From Streptantibioticus rubrisoli (lineage in GTDB: Bacteria; Actinomycetota; Actinomycetes; Streptomycetales; Streptomycetaceae): a DNA stretch of 64,000 nt. The notes beneath the pieces are model-generated. The model did not search any database and was not told where the DNA came from. It worked only from the letters and a program-made list of their open reading frames with translations. The stretch is taken from the NCBI RefSeq assembly GCF_024436055.1, contig NZ_JANFNH010000019.1, forward strand, positions 1-64,000, in the 5' to 3' direction. This document shows, one piece after another, positions 8,425 through 18,816 of this stretch (the first letter of the stretch is position 1; each line of letters starts with the position of its first letter). Made by a program: the position numbers and the translations under genes.

Positions 8425-9942
8425 TCAGGCGCCGCAGCGGTCGGATACGGGCAGTTTGCCGGTGATGAGGTAGGCCGTCTCCGCGTTACGGGCGCAGCCG
8501 GAGTTGAAGTAGGCCGTGTGGCCTGTGACATCGGCGATGAGTAGGGCGCTGCCAGTGATCTCGCGGTGCAGCCCCTGCGCCCATACCAGTGGCGTCGACG
8601 GGTCGTAGCGTGTGCTGGCCACCAGGATCGGCGGGGTGCCGGTGATCTTCTGCGGCCCCCACGGATCGGTGGACGGCAGCGGCCAGCCCGCGCACAGGTC
8701 CGTGATCAGCCAGGCCTCAGAGGCGGCGCCGGTGTGCGGGGACAGGGCGCGGGCCTGCTTCAACCGCCTGGCGGCGTCGGCATAACCACGCACCTGCGTC
8801 GGGAAGTCCATGCAGCCCACTGCCGCATAGGCGTCCTGAGGCTGACCGACGTCGGAGTTTTCGGCCATCAACGAGGCGTCGCCCGCTTGTGCTTGGGCGA
8901 TCGCCCTGCCCAACTCCGGCCAACTGGAGGGGACCAGCGAACTGGTCGGCCCGAACAGCAGCAGGTTCGGCAGTACCATCCGGATCGCGTCGGCGTTGAC
9001 CGTCGTCGCACCACCCCCCGCGTGCGGTGCGGGGATCGGCGTGCGGGCCGCGCGGGCCAGCAGCCCGTCCCAGATCGCGGTCACGTCCTTGCCGTGCAGC
9101 GCGCACGACTTCGACGCCGTGCACCACCGGGCGAACCGGCCGAAGACCTCCGACAGCGAGGACGCCTCCTCGTCCAGGAAGGCAGCCGGGCTGACCGCGT
9201 GGTCCATCGCGCCGTCGAGCACCATCGTCTGGACCCGGTGCGGGAACAGGCGGGCATAAGTCTGGCCGAGGAACGTACCGTACGACACGCCCAGGTAGCT
9301 GATCTTCTGCTGCCCCAGCGCGACGCGGATCACATCCATGTCACGGGCCGCGCTGACGGTGTCGACGTTGGCGACCAGGCCGGGCGCCGAATGCTTGATG
9401 CAGGAGCTACCGTAGGCCGCGCTCTGCCGCCGCACGGCCGCGAACTGCCCTTTGGAGTCAGGGAAGACCGCGACCTTCGGCGACAACGCCGCGCCGGTGC
9501 ACGTCACGGCGGTACTGTCCCCCACCCCGCGCGGGTCGAAGCCGATGATGTCGAAGCGCCGCTGCAACTCGGCGGGCATCAGCGACCGCCCGCTCTCGGA
9601 GATCACCTCGGCACCCGGCCCGCCAGGACCGCCCGGGTTGAACAGCAAAACCCCCAGCCGATGTTTCGAATCCAGAGCCGCCAGCCGCGACAGGCGCAGG
9701 GAAATGGTCGGCCCCTGGGGACGGGCCCACGACAGCGGCACTCGAATGTCCGCGCACTGCGCGGGGCCCGCTCCCGGCGCCGCATCAGCGCACTTGGTCC
9801 ACTTCGGCGCGGCCGCCACGAACGGCGGCGTGGACGGCCCAGCGGAGGGCACCGCCGCGGCGTACCCGGACCACGGACCCACACCCGCGGCTACCACCAG
9901 CAGCGACACGACACCACGCGCCACCCTACGTAATCTCACCAT
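8425..9942 (-). CDS. Secreted alpha/beta hydrolase, tripeptidyl aminopeptidase (S33) family
   Basis: 505 residues, close to the usual length of the Streptomyces Tap/SlpD/SlpE group, which removes N-terminal tripeptides from extracellular proteins. A signal peptide with basic start (MVRLRRVARG) and hydrophobic core covers residues 1-30. The oxyanion region is NPGGPGGPG. The nucleophile elbow is GVSYG with Ser about 220. The C-terminal TAP domain carries STRYDPSTPL (Asp) and VTGHTAYF (His), completing the triad. C-terminal cysteines (SGCARN, SDRCGA) could form a disulfide. It is monocistronic between two insertion sequences. Exact specificity is not predictable. Confidence 0.9.
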   Translation of the reverse strand: MVRLRRVARGVVSLLVVAAGVGPWSGYAAAVPSAGPSTPPFVAAAPKWTKCADAAPGAGPAQCADIRVPLSWARPQGPTISLRLSRLAALDSKHRLGVLLFNPGGPGGPGAEVISESGRSLMPAELQRRFDIIGFDPRGVGDSTAVTCTGAALSPKVAVFPDSKGQFAAVRRQSAAYGSSCIKHSAPGLVANVDTVSAARDMDVIRVALGQQKISYLGVSYGTFLGQTYARLFPHRVQTMVLDGAMDHAVSPAAFLDEEASSLSEVFGRFARWCTASKSCALHGKDVTAIWDGLLARAARTPIPAPHAGGGATTVNADAIRMVLPNLLLFGPTSSLVPSSWPELGRAIAQAQAGDASLMAENSDVGQPQDAYAAVGCMDFPTQVRGYADAARRLKQARALSPHTGAASEAWLITDLCAGWPLPSTDPWGPQKITGTPPILVASTRYDPSTPLVWAQGLHREITGSALLIADVTGHTAYFNSGCARNAETAYLITGKLPVSDRCGA

Positions 9943-10120
9943 GCCTGCAGACGCTACTGGTCCGCCCCCTCTCCATCATCGGCTCGCGGACCGATGACCA
10001 CCCACCCGATCCTCCTTCCGCGGAGCGACGATCACTCATCCTGCCGGATGATGCCCGTTCACCGGTCCCGCGGGTCACCCATCAGTCATGCCGCATCAGC
10101 GCGTCTCATGGCCCGCAGCG

Positions 10121-11228
10121 CTAACGACGTGGTCGGCGATTGCGGTTGGTGCGTGTTGCCTGGTGGCGTGGCTGGTGTCGCTCAGCGGGCTGTTTGCTGG
10201 ACGAGGACGAGTTCGGTGCTCGGTTTGCGGGTGGAGGTTCGGGTGGCAGCGCGATCGGAGACCAAAGCGGCGATGGCGCGATGGGTGTCCGCGTAGGTCT
10301 CCCGCCGTCCGGTGTACCGCTGGAGTGGACGCCACTGCCTGTGTTCGGCGTTGGCGTGCTCGACGCAGATGCGGCGTGATGGCTGGCGGCGCCGATACTC
10401 ACGCCACGCGTACCGCTCCCCGAGTGGCGCGTCGTCCTTTGGCTTCTTCGGCGGTGCGTTGACTTGGTCGGGGAACTGGTTGGCCAGGCTCCGGTAGCCC
10501 TCGTCGACCTCGGCCTTCACGGTGGGACGCAGGCGAAGCTGCTCGGCGATGCCTTCGGAGCGCATCGCTGTTTGGTCGTGCATCCGGCCGGGTCGATCGG
10601 CCCCGGACCACAGCGTTCGTCCCTGCCCGTCGCTGATCGTGGTGGTCTTGATGGTGTTCTGCCTCTTCTTGCCGGAGATGAAGGCCCGGCGTCCGGGGCG
10701 GTGTGCTGGTGGGCAGCGGACCTGGGTCTCGGTGCCGTCGATGCGCAGGTGGATGCCTTCGGCTTCGGCGTAGGCGAACACGTCTGCCAGCGTGTGCAGC
10801 CGCAGGCCTGGACGGTCGGGTACGGCGAATCCACTCGTGGCGAGCAAGGGGCGGATCTGTGCGATCGCTTCGCTGATCGTCGAGCGGCCCAGGCCGTACA
10901 GCTCAGCGAGGGCCGCGTGCGGCAAGTTGGTACGGAGATGGACCATGGTGACCAGGACGCGGTCGGTGAGTGTCAGCTCAGGCTTCGGTCCAGCGCCGGC
11001 AGCACGCCGACGGGCACCGCCGCGACGCTCGTGCAGCACGGACTGTCTGCGGGCCTGCCACGGAGCGGCCAACTCTTCGATCAAAACGCCGAGATGTGCA
11101 CGAGACAGGCCGCAGAAGGCAGGATGAGACAAGGCCGCACGGGCCCACTTCTTGGTCACACTCGAAGAACCCATGCGGCCGCCGTCACGTCACGGCCCAA
11201 CACGATCAATCGCCGACCACGTCGTTAG
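10121..11228 (-). mobile_element. Complete IS5-family-like insertion sequence
   Basis: Perfect 22-base inverted repeats (CTAACGACGTGGTCGGCGATTG) lie at 10121-10142 and, inverted, at 11207-11228. They enclose a single intact transposase gene. The outermost bases include TA on both sides, so the true element may start two or three bases further in. A truncated copy of the same element, keeping only the 3' part of the transposase and one end, lies at 26920-27214. Confidence 0.9.
10182..11174 (-). CDS. IS5-family transposase (DDE_Tnp_4 type)
   Basis: 330 residues. An N-terminal helix-turn-helix (Tnp_4 type: LTDRVLVTMVHLRTNLPH, GRSTISEAIAQIRPLL) precedes a DDE superfamily domain with LRIDGTETQVRCP (Asp), KTTTISDGQGR, the second Asp region LWSGADRPGRMHDQTA, and a C-terminal HANAEHRQWR (Glu). 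It ends with an R/T-rich tail. The reading frame is uninterrupted and the element's inverted repeats flank it closely, so it is probably functional. Confidence 0.9.
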   Translation of the reverse strand: MGSSSVTKKWARAALSHPAFCGLSRAHLGVLIEELAAPWQARRQSVLHERRGGARRRAAGAGPKPELTLTDRVLVTMVHLRTNLPHAALAELYGLGRSTISEAIAQIRPLLATSGFAVPDRPGLRLHTLADVFAYAEAEGIHLRIDGTETQVRCPPAHRPGRRAFISGKKRQNTIKTTTISDGQGRTLWSGADRPGRMHDQTAMRSEGIAEQLRLRPTVKAEVDEGYRSLANQFPDQVNAPPKKPKDDAPLGERYAWREYRRRQPSRRICVEHANAEHRQWRPLQRYTGRRETYADTHRAIAALVSDRAATRTSTRKPSTELVLVQQTAR

Positions 11229-12371
11229 ACGTGCCGCCTTCCGTCTCCTTCTCCAGTACCACGAGGAGTTCACGCAGGACGGCGTTGAGTTGGGTACGCG
11301 GTGGCAGGTCGTCCATGCTGATCAGGCTCGGGTCGTTGCGTATCTGGCGGTGCATCACGTCGTCACCGGTGGTGCGGTAGGCGGCAAGCCGCTTGGCGTG
11401 GCTGCCGTCGGTCTGACTGCTCCAGCCGTGGCTGCTGACCACACCGGCAAAGGTGCGCTGGCCGAACGCTGGGGGGATGTGATCGATGATCGCCCGAACC
11501 AGGGCCTGGCACGGGTAGGGGTGTCCGGCGATGTAGTTGACATTCAGCTCGTGGGCCAGGTCTAGGAGCTTGTCCAGGCTCCACGTTGTCTTCTCGCCGA
11601 TCTCCCCCAGGCGATCCAGCAGGTCTGTGTCCACGTATGCCCCCGCTCGGGCTCGGCGGCGGCCGGGCCGCCGCTGGCGAGGAGTGGGGCGATGCCCGGC
11701 TGCGCGCGAGATGCCTTCAGGATGATGTCGCAGACGGTGGCGACGTAGCTGTCGATGGTCTTGGCCTGGCGGAACCGCAGCACTCCTTGGCCGACGTACC
11801 GGGTCCAGGTATCGCGGTTTGAGGAGCCTCCGCCGATATCGAGTGCCGGTTCGTAGTCGAGGATCTCTGGGAGTGCGGCAATGAACTGCGGCTTCAGCCA
11901 CGGAAGGTCGGCGTGCGACTAGGCGGAAGTCACTGTCGGGCGGGTGATCTCGTGCGGTGAAACCGGCGTGTCAGTATACACCTTGATGGCGTGGTGGAGC
12001 ACGCGCAGGAACGGGGCACCCACGACGAGGTTGAAGTCGGGCAGCACCAGGCAGGCAGCGATGGTCAGGCGTGCCGGGGCCTGTTCGTACATGGCGGGTT
12101 GGGCGGAGATGGTGAACCCGTAGCTTTGGCTGCTGCCTGCGGGAACTCGCGGCAGCGACCGCAGCACGTCGTGGGCATCCAGTTCGCGTTCGCTCATCTT
12201 GCGCTCGACGTAGTGCCACAGTGGCCAGCGGCCGTCGCGCACGAACGGTTCGGCGATGGTGCGCAGCAGGCAATCCTGCTCTGCGGAGAGTTGGCGAGGC
12301 AGAGTGTTCAGGGGGGCATCTTCTCTTGGACGCGGCGGGATGGGCTCGGATGCTCCGTTTTGTCGATGCGC
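11206..12371 (-). pseudogene. Broken gene for a conserved hypothetical protein (C-terminal IDHIPP-type domain)
   Basis: Three frame-separated blocks read as one protein. The first runs from 12371 to a TAG at 11919-11921 and contains LPRQLSAEQDCLLRTIAEPF and WPLWHYVERKM. The same frame continues past the TAG as DLPWLKPQFIAALPEIL and DIGGGSSNRDTWTRYVGQG. Near 11640 a frameshift leads into the last block: LDKLLDLAHELNVNYIAGHP, ALVRAIIDHIPPAFGQ and MHRQIRNDPSLISMDDLPP. The last block resembles the helical C-terminus of hypothetical proteins I have seen, but I cannot name the family. The stop at 11206 overlaps the IS5 right end, so insertion may have trimmed the 3' end. Alternatively the TAG marks a true gene boundary. 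Confidence 0.5.
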
Positions 12372-12429
12372 TCACAGCGCGGGAGGCGGGCGAACCGCAG
12401 CTAGCACCAGATGACTTGGGGGGTGATCG

Positions 12430-12720
12430 CCTTATGCTGACCACCCGCGTCCGCTGGTTCCCGTAGAACCGTGCCAAACTCCGGTGCTCGTGCAGCAGTT
12501 CCGTGTACAGCTCGTGCGCGTCACGCACCGCCTCCAGCGCCGCCGGGTGGGGGCCGGACTGCCATCAGCCGATGTCGCGCACCTTGGCCATGATGACCGG
12601 CCAGCCCTAGCCGGGACCGCGCTCGTCGGCGCGGGCGTAGTACAGGGAGCCGATCCGACCCGTGGCATCCACCAAGTCGAAGAACTCCGGTCTGCTGGTC
12701 ACCTCGAACTCCATTCTCAT
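12430..12720 (-). pseudogene. Broken small gene with two in-frame stop codons
   Basis: From the ATG at 12720 the frame reads MRMEFEVTSRPEFFDLVD and on to RIGSLYYARADERGPG, then TAG (12607-12609). It continues GWPVIMAKVRDIG, then TGA (12565-12567), then PAALEAVRDAHELYTELLHE and SLARFYGNQRTRVV. Coding-like composition continues through both stops without a frame change, which suggests nonsense mutations in a once intact gene. AGAAGGGG lies about 9 bases upstream of the ATG. It sits between two other remnants on the same strand, apparently a former operon. The family is not recognised. Confidence 0.45.
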
Positions 12721-12737
12721 CAACGGGGACCCCTTCT

Positions 12738-12890
12738 CTACTGGCTGCGCATCTGTGGCCTCTCGATACCCTCCAGCGAGCCGACCGCCCGCTGGTTGGA
12801 CGCAAGGAGTTCCCGCAAGGGGGCCAATTTACCCGTACTGCGGCTGTCCGTCTGGAGCTGCACCCGATCCCGCCGTCGGCTGAGATGGGA
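12738..12890 (-). pseudogene. C-terminal remnant of an unknown protein
   Basis: A minus-strand frame ending with TAG at 12738 reads LAPLRELLASNQRAVGSLEG and ends IERPQMRSQ. It stops 17 bases before the next gene remnant, so it looks like the 3' end of the first gene of the former operon. The 5' part has been replaced by the oppositely oriented gene at 12962. No family recognised. Confidence 0.35.
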
Positions 12891-12961
12891 GTGATCGAGG
12901 GGCTGGCCTGGGCCCGGCAGCCTGAACCCCCGAGCGCTGGACCTCTCAAAGGTGGTGACCA

Positions 12962-13436
12962 ATGGTCCACAACCGAACCGTGGCCGCGCGGGACGACCTC
13001 GCAGGCTACGCATGGGAGGAAGGCCAGGCGGCTCTCGCGGGGCGGATCGCGCATCTCAGGCGCCCGACTCATGGAGCCTGGGTACTCAACCAACTCGTTC
13101 GCGAGTACCGACGGGAAGCCGAGGACCTTGCGCGGCTGGGCGAGACCCTGCGCCAGGCCCAGGCGGAGCGATCCGGAGACCGCATGCGGGCGGCGACAGC
13201 CCAACGCCGCGAGATCGTCCAGTCCCTCATGCAGCACACCCGAGACCTGACCGCCCAGCGCGGTGTCCGGTTCAGTGACGAGGTCGAGCGCCAGGTCAGC
13301 GCGTCGCTGGAGGCCGCTCTTTGCCGACCCACAGGCCGCCGCCCGATTCGAGGACGGTTGCCTGACCGAGGCCCTGCGCTCGCCAGCGCACCTCGACGGG
13401 CCCGACGCACCACGTCGAGCCGTGACGCCTAACTGA
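12962..13436 (+). pseudogene. Frameshifted hypothetical protein
   Basis: The frame from the ATG at 12962 (preceded by AAAGGTGG) reads AARDDLAGYAWEEGQAALAG, RRPTHGAWVLNQLVREY and QRREIVQSLMQHTRDL up to ASLEAAL. A one-base deletion near 13316-13321 shifts the frame. The correct continuation, FADPQAAARFEDGCLTEALR, ends with TGA at 13434-13436. The pattern L-R-R-P-T-x-x-A-W followed by a coiled-coil-like helical region is, as I recall, shared with a common uncharacterised actinobacterial family. As written the product would be out of frame after residue ~120. Confidence 0.6.
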
Positions 13437-13930
13437 TCGCGCCATGACGGTCTGACTTCCCGACCGAACCACCTCCTCCACCATGGGACCGTCGAGTCCC
13501 CGGCGGCGAACGGGGGGCCAAGCTCCCTGAGCGTTGGTCAGGCTGGCGACGGCCTGGTCGTCCCCAGAGCCGCCCCTGGGCGATCCAACCTGCGAAGCTC
13601 TCGTTGAGGACCCTCGGACAGCTCAGAGACGGGCCGAGTAATGCTGTCGTGGCCCGTCTCCTGATGCCCACCCTGGCCTTTTATGCCGGACTCCATGCCC
13701 CGTTCGATATTAGCCACGGGTGTGTGCGCACTGTGGCCTGCCCTGGTGTGCTGAGGTGGGGTGTCCCGAGTAGCGTGGAGAGGAGGCCGTACTGAACGGC
13801 TGCCTTTCACCAATATCGCCCTCGCCCTCACGGCCGTTCACTGCTGGTCGGACGTGGTACTCACTTGCCCGGATCGGGCGCTGAATGGCCATGAAGGGTG
13901 GAGTTCCGAACAAGTGCTAGCGAGGCGATC
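13437..13930. other. Intergenic stretch without a recognisable gene
   Basis: No supportable gene on either strand. It should hold the promoter of the hydrolase gene that starts at 13931. Confidence 0.5.
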
Positions 13931-14758
13931 ATGGGCTTTGCCGCTGCCAAGGACGGCACGCAGATCTACTTCAAGGACTGGGGGGCAGGTCAGCCGGTGG
14001 TGTTCTCCCACGGCTGGCCACTAATCGCGGACGCGTGGGATCCGCAGCTGAAGCTGATGGCGGACAACGGTTTCCGGGCCGTGGCCCACGACCGACGTGG
14101 AGGCGGACGGTCCGACCAGCCGTGGATGGGAAACGACCTGGACACGTATGCCGACGACCTGGCATCGGTCCTGGAGAACCTCGATCTCCACGACGCCATC
14201 CTGGTCGGTCACTCGACGGGCGGCGGAGAGGTGACGCGCTACATCGGCCGGCACGGCTCGAGGCGTGTGGCCAAAGTGGTTCTGCTCGGCGCGATCCCTC
14301 CGTTGATGCTCAGGACGGAAGCGAACCCGGAGGGGCTGCCGATCGAGGTCTTCGACGAGATCCGGCAAGGTGTGCTGACGGACCGGTCCCAGTACTACAA
14401 GGACCTCAGCGCTCCGTTCTACGGTGCCAACCGCGAAGGCTCGACCGTGTCGCAGGGGACCCGTGACGAGTTCTGGCTCTGGAGCATGACGGTGGGCGTC
14501 AAGAGCGCCTACGACTGCGTCAAAGCGTTCTCTGAGACTGACCTCACGGAGGACCTAAAGGAGTTCGACGTCCCCACGCTGATCATTCACGGCGACGACG
14601 ACCAGATTGTGCCCATCGTGGCATCCGCGAAAAAATCGTCGCAACTGGTCAAGGACGTGACTTTCAAGGTCTATTCCGGTGCCCCGCACGGCCTCTCGAT
14701 GGTGCCGGAGTTCGCGGAGCGGTTCAACGACGACCTCCTTGAATTCGCACGCGGCTGA
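13931..14758 (+). CDS. Cofactor-free (non-heme) chloroperoxidase-like alpha/beta hydrolase
   Basis: 275 residues, the same size as the Streptomyces bacterial chloroperoxidase/perhydrolase group, which forms peracids from acetate and peroxide and in vivo may act as an esterase. The start is the ATG at 13931 ([18 protein letters not shown]) with GAGG upstream; an in-frame ATG at 13898 is less likely. Triad residues are Ser95 in GHSTGG, Asp224 in GDDDQIVP and His253 in GAPHGLS. The oxyanion motif is SHGWPL. It is followed 84 bases downstream by a SnoaL-type cyclase and then a flavin hydroxylase, but no biosynthetic core enzyme is present. Confidence 0.9.
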   Translation: MGFAAAKDGTQIYFKDWGAGQPVVFSHGWPLIADAWDPQLKLMADNGFRAVAHDRRGGGRSDQPWMGNDLDTYADDLASVLENLDLHDAILVGHSTGGGEVTRYIGRHGSRRVAKVVLLGAIPPLMLRTEANPEGLPIEVFDEIRQGVLTDRSQYYKDLSAPFYGANREGSTVSQGTRDEFWLWSMTVGVKSAYDCVKAFSETDLTEDLKEFDVPTLIIHGDDDQIVPIVASAKKSSQLVKDVTFKVYSGAPHGLSMVPEFAERFNDDLLEFARG

Positions 14759-14842
14759 CCGACCAGGTGTCGTTTCACCGGCCTTCCCGCGTTCACGCGG
14801 TCGGCGACAGACCGGTGGCCGACACGAGTCCGAGGAGTGCCC

Positions 14843-15251
14843 ATGTCTCAGCGAACGAACATCGCCGCACAGACCGCTTTCGCAGAGGCGGTCATACCTC
14901 GCAGCCCTCGACGAGATCGTCGCACCCGACTCGATCGACCATGATCCAGCCCCAGGGCGGCTGCCGGGGGCCGAAGGGTACAAGGCCATGTTTGCCGATC
15001 CGCGGGCAGCCTTTCCCGACCTGCACGTCGCGGTGGAGCACCTGGTGGCCACCGACGACGAGTTGGCCTTTGCCTACACCATCACCGGAACGCGTCTGGG
15101 GCCGCTGATGGGACGACCGGCGACCGGCAGGAAGGCAAGCTACCGAGGCATGCGGATCAGCCGCTTCGACAGCGACGGAAAGCTCGTCGAACGCTGGGGC
15201 AGCAGCGACGAACTCGGCATGCTACGCCAACTCGGACTCACCGAGGTGTGA
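14843..15251 (+). pseudogene. SnoaL-like polyketide cyclase/ester cyclase, frameshifted near the N-terminus
   Basis: The ATG at 14843, with GAGGAG 6 bases upstream, begins MSQRTNIAAQTAFAEAV, a typical N-terminus of this family. The rest of the protein is in a different frame from about 14890: LAALDEIVAPDSIDHDPAPG, AFPDLHVAVEHLVATDD and RWGSSDELGMLRQLG. A small deletion in the V-N-x-G-(D/N)-L loop accounts for both pieces. SnoaL-like proteins are small NTF2-fold enzymes; relatives close the last ring of aromatic polyketides, but most genomic members are uncharacterised. As written the product is inactive, unless the indel is a sequencing error. Confidence 0.75.
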
Positions 15252-15338
15252 CCCCAAGAGCGGGATTTCCGATGGTACCGAGAACAACCAGCTCGCACGC
15301 GATAGCGAATCCGACAAGCGGGGCTGATACTGACAAAT

Positions 15339-16847
15339 ATGGATGCTAGCAGCCGGTCGGTTCGCGGCTCTTCGGGCCAACACGGAGCATCAGTGGTGGA
15401 TGTTCTGGTGGTCGGGGCCGGCCCAACCGGGCTTCTGCTGGCGGGCGACCTCGCCGAGTCCGGGGTCAACGTCACGCTGATGGAGCGGCGCGATCACGAA
15501 TCCAACCTGAGCCGCGCCTTCAGCATCCACGCACGAACCATGGAGGAACTCGACGCCCGGGGCCTGGCCGACGAACTACTCGCTCTCGGCTCACCGGTCC
15601 GGGCGTTGCATCCGTTCGGCCGCATCCGTATCGACTTCTCCGGTCTTCGCACACGCTTTCCGTTCCTGCTGATAGTTCCTCAATGGCAGGTGGAGCGCCT
15701 TCTGCTGCGCCGGGCCGAGGAAGCGGGGGCGACGATAGTGCGGGGGACCCGGGTTACAGGGATACGGCAGGACCCAGGCGGCGTGGACGTGGAGACGAAC
15801 CATCCGGACGGTGCCACGGCCACGCTTCGAGCGCGCTACCTGGTCGGCGCCGACGGAGCGAGCAGCACTGTCCGGCAGAGCCTGGGCATGCCGTTCCCCG
15901 GCAAGTCGGCCATCCGCTCCGTGATGCTGGCCGATGTACTGCTTGAACGCGCACCTGACGAAGCTTTCAATTTCGCCTCGAACCAGCACGGTTTCACCTT
16001 CTTCGCGCCGTTCGGGGACGGCTGGTACCGGGTCATCGCCTGGGACCGGCAACAGCAGCAGCTGCCCGACGATGCACCGGTCACGATGGAGGAGGTCCGG
16101 GACATCACGAGGCGGACCATCGGTGACGACCTCGGGATGCACGATGCCCGTTGGGTTTCCCGCTTCCACAGCGACGAACGACAGGTACCCCGCTACCGGC
16201 AAGGGCGTGTCTTCCTGTCGGGCGACGCCGCGCACGTCCACTCGCCCGCCGGGGGCATGGGCATGAACACCGGGATGCAGGACGCCGCCAACCTCGGCTG
16301 GAAACTGGCAGCCGTTGCGCACGGCTGGGCTGATGACGAGTTGCTGGACAGCTACCACACCGAGCGCCATCCGGTGGCCCGAAGGGTGCTGCACGTCAGT
16401 CACGCACTCCTCACGGCCGTCATCACCGGGTCACCAGCAGTCCGCGCGTTGCGTGCCTCGTTGGCCGCCATCGCGCACCAGCTACGTGTCATAGAGCCGC
16501 GTGCATCCCGCAGCATCTCCGGCATCGGGATCACCTACCCCGCACCCTGGGGCTCCCACCCGCTTGCCGGGCGCCGCGTACCGGACCTCCGACTGGCAGG
16601 GGAACCAGCACGGCTGTATGAGGCCCTGCGGCAAGGCACGTTCGTACTGGTGGGCCGCGACACCGCCGCAGTCGCCGCGCCGTGGGACGGGCGGGTGGTG
16701 ACCGCCTCCCCAGCAGCCGGCCTGCGCCCCACGCTACTGGTCCGACCCGACGGTTACGCCGCCTGGGCAGCCAAGGACCCCGATCCCGACGAGGTACGCG
16801 AGACCTTGACGCGGTGGTTGGGCGAGGCGGTCGGACAAATCCCTTAA
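15339..16847 (+). CDS. FAD-dependent aromatic hydroxylase (PheA/TfdB monooxygenase family)
   Basis: 502 residues, normal for group A flavin hydroxylases that add OH to phenols or polyketide rings using NAD(P)H and oxygen. The FAD dinucleotide fold VDVLVVGAGPTGLLLAGDLA is near residue 22. The DG motif is VGADGASSTVR near 170. The GD motif FLSGDAAHVHSPAGGMGMN near 290 contacts the FAD ribityl chain. A C-terminal thioredoxin-like domain is suggested by GTFVLVGRD. The start is the ATG at 15339. An IS5-type fragment begins immediately after the stop at 16847. The substrate is unknown; the neighbouring cyclase remnant hints at an aromatic compound. Confidence 0.9.
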   Translation: MDASSRSVRGSSGQHGASVVDVLVVGAGPTGLLLAGDLAESGVNVTLMERRDHESNLSRAFSIHARTMEELDARGLADELLALGSPVRALHPFGRIRIDFSGLRTRFPFLLIVPQWQVERLLLRRAEEAGATIVRGTRVTGIRQDPGGVDVETNHPDGATATLRARYLVGADGASSTVRQSLGMPFPGKSAIRSVMLADVLLERAPDEAFNFASNQHGFTFFAPFGDGWYRVIAWDRQQQQLPDDAPVTMEEVRDITRRTIGDDLGMHDARWVSRFHSDERQVPRYRQGRVFLSGDAAHVHSPAGGMGMNTGMQDAANLGWKLAAVAHGWADDELLDSYHTERHPVARRVLHVSHALLTAVITGSPAVRALRASLAAIAHQLRVIEPRASRSISGIGITYPAPWGSHPLAGRRVPDLRLAGEPARLYEALRQGTFVLVGRDTAAVAAPWDGRVVTASPAAGLRPTLLVRPDGYAAWAAKDPDPDEVRETLTRWLGEAVGQIP

Positions 16848-16885
16848 GACCGTGTCCTACATGGTGAGGCGGACGTTGACCCGGT

Positions 16886-17131
16886 ATGGACCGGGGAACG
16901 TGGAGCTGGATCGTGCCGGACGGCTTGTGGGAGATCGCCAAGCCGCTGATCCCGGAGCAACGAACACGGCCGCAGGGCGGCGGAACAGCGAACACTCCTG
17001 ATGAGACGCTGTTCGCGGCCATCATCTACGTACTGGTCAGCGGCTGTGCATGGCGGGCGTTGTCGGCGGCGAGAACGTTTCCGGCAGCCACCGAAAGGCT
17101 GTGCTGCGTCGGACAGCCCGCGCGCCGGTGA
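16886..17131 (+). pseudogene. N-terminal fragment of an IS5-family transposase
   Basis: The first ~60 codons read WIVPDGLWEIAKPLIPEQ and GGGTANTPDETLFAAIIYVL, ending VSGCAWRAL. This is the conserved N-terminal DUF4096 region of IS5-type transposases in streptomycetes. After about 17065 the sequence becomes unrelated, so the catalytic domain is missing. The element is different from the IS at 10121-11228. The upstream sequence from 16850 probably includes its left end. Confidence 0.8.
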
Positions 17132-17352
17132 AGCGTGGGCGTCGTTGACGGCCATCGGGTGAGAGACGTGCAGGCCCGCGCCGCCTCCGAGTTTCGCGGC
17201 CGCCTGGCGCTGCTGTTCCTCGGTCATCTCGCGGCCGTCGGCCGATCCCGGCTCGCACGCCACCGCGGTGCTGCCCTGCGACAGGCGGCGGATGGCCGCG
17301 CCTGCCAGCACCGGGACGAAACCTGCCCCGCGCAAATCGGTGCTGGCAGTCT
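17132..17352. other. Short stretch with a protein-like minus-strand frame
   Basis: A minus-strand frame beginning MTEEQQRQAAAKLGGGAGLH at 17227 looks protein-like but runs into the transposase fragment and has no recognisable family. It may be a remnant. No clear terminator follows the fumarase gene. Confidence 0.3.

Positions 17353-18812
<1,460 letters not shown>

Positions 18813-18816
<4 letters not shown>

Noticed and set aside
12565-12609. Stop codon recoding (for example selenocysteine) to explain in-frame TAG and TGA
   Set aside because: Both TAG and TGA occur, a frameshift and a truncated partner gene lie nearby, and no recoding structure is apparent; pseudogenisation is simpler.
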